DNA from: Klebsiella pneumoniae
GTDB taxonomy: Bacteria > Pseudomonadota > Gammaproteobacteria > Pseudomonadales > Azotimanducaceae
Assembly: GCA_945878745.1 (NCBI GenBank)
Contig: CAMDVY010000223.1
Coordinates: forward strand, 1-5,705
DNA: 5,705 nucleotides
Direction of reading: 5' to 3'
Part shown: piece by piece, positions 5,342 through 5,705 of the stretch
Layout: every line of letters starts with the position of its first letter
Position numbering within the stretch: position 1 is the first letter of the stretch
Notes under the pieces: generated by a model
Database searches by the model: none
Told to the model about the DNA's origin: nothing
What the model saw: the letters and a program-made list of their open reading frames with translations, nothing else
Position numbers and translations under genes: made by a program

Positions 5342-5705
5342 GTTTGGCATTAGACGCAGGATCAACTCGTAACTCGCGGTCTGTGCCTCGCGTCGAAGAC
5401 GACCGCTTGTTACGTGGCGGTGCGCGTTTTGTGGATGATATTGACCTCCCGGGCATGCTCCATGCGGTCTTTGTCCGCAGTCCCATGGCCCATGCTTATC
5501 TGGGCGGCATCGCAGTCGCCGAAGCGCGGAAACTCCCGGGCGTCGTCGCGGTTTACACCTTTGAGGACCTTCGCCGCGTAATTGTCCGCGATCGTATTCC
5601 GCAGGCGACTCCATCCGGGATGGTGAAGTTCCACGTCGATCCGCCATGGCTCGCGCATGGCGAGGTTTGCTATGTTGGCGAGCCCTTGGCGATCGTTATC
5701 GCGGA
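5338..5705 (+). CDS. Molybdenum hydroxylase large subunit, N-terminal part (xanthine dehydrogenase / CO dehydrogenase family)
   Basis: The first 122 residues of a protein cut by the window edge; intact large subunits have about 750-800 residues. The visible part is the N-terminal a/b-hammerhead domain. It has RVEDDRLLRGGARFVDDIDLPG (18-39), the near-invariant MLHAVFVRSPMAH (40-52), LPGVVAVYT (66-74) and YVGEPLAIVIA (112-122). The large subunit binds molybdopterin cytosine dinucleotide in most bacterial members and hydroxylates an aromatic ring carbon, an aldehyde or CO with water as oxygen source. It works with FAD and 2Fe-2S subunits, not seen here and presumably further along the + strand. 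The active-site loops lie beyond the window, so the substrate class cannot be read. The ATG overlaps the previous stop by four bases (ATGA), which fixes the start and implies one transcript. The frame stays open to the last base. Confidence 0.9.
   Translation, partial: MSLALDAGSTRNSRSVPRVEDDRLLRGGARFVDDIDLPGMLHAVFVRSPMAHAYLGGIAVAEARKLPGVVAVYTFEDLRRVIVRDRIPQATPSGMVKFHVDPPWLAHGEVCYVGEPLAIVIA

Noticed and set aside
5012..5647. 211-codon open frame on the - strand across the hydrolase/molybdenum hydroxylase junction
   Set aside because: It is antisense to two recognised genes and has an Arg/Pro-rich composition with no recognisable motif.

Overview
The window looks like part of a bacterial catabolic gene cluster, most likely from a betaproteobacterium of the Burkholderiales. 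The main reason is the remnant of a Bug/TctC-type periplasmic solute receptor, a family greatly expanded in that order. The moderate GC content and the mix of enzyme families fit too, but the taxonomic call is inference. All recognisable genes lie on the + strand.

Left edge (1-570): a decayed IS3-family transposase fragment. It keeps the region around the first catalytic Asp and the extreme C-terminus, with the middle of the integrase core deleted in frame. Around it are a triplicated 9-base repeat, two inverted repeats and no intact gene. This marks an old insertion-element scar upstream of the cluster and hints at acquisition or rearrangement.

Core (571-5705): (1) a 550-residue protein with two fused carbon-nitrogen hydrolase (nitrilase superfamily) domains, the second lacking the catalytic Lys; (2) a UbiD-family prenyl-FMN-dependent decarboxylase with its catalytic Arg and Glu residues; (3) a broken tripartite-tricarboxylate-transporter receptor gene, frameshifted by an apparent one-base deletion and then truncated; (4) an alpha/beta hydrolase with a long helical N-terminal cap, resembling 2,6-dihydroxypseudooxynicotine hydrolase of nicotine catabolism; (5) the first 122 residues of a molybdenum-cofactor hydroxylase large subunit of the xanthine dehydrogenase / CO dehydrogenase family, overlapping gene 4 by four bases (ATGA).

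Together, a molybdenum hydroxylase, a C-C-cleaving type hydrolase, a UbiD decarboxylase and an amide-type C-N hydrolase suggest a pathway that hydroxylates an aromatic ring, probably an N-heteroaromatic acid, then decarboxylates it, opens it and deaminates it. The substrate cannot be read from the sequence. No UbiX (prenyl-FMN synthase), regulator or other molybdenum hydroxylase subunit is visible here. No rRNA, tRNA or CRISPR array was seen.
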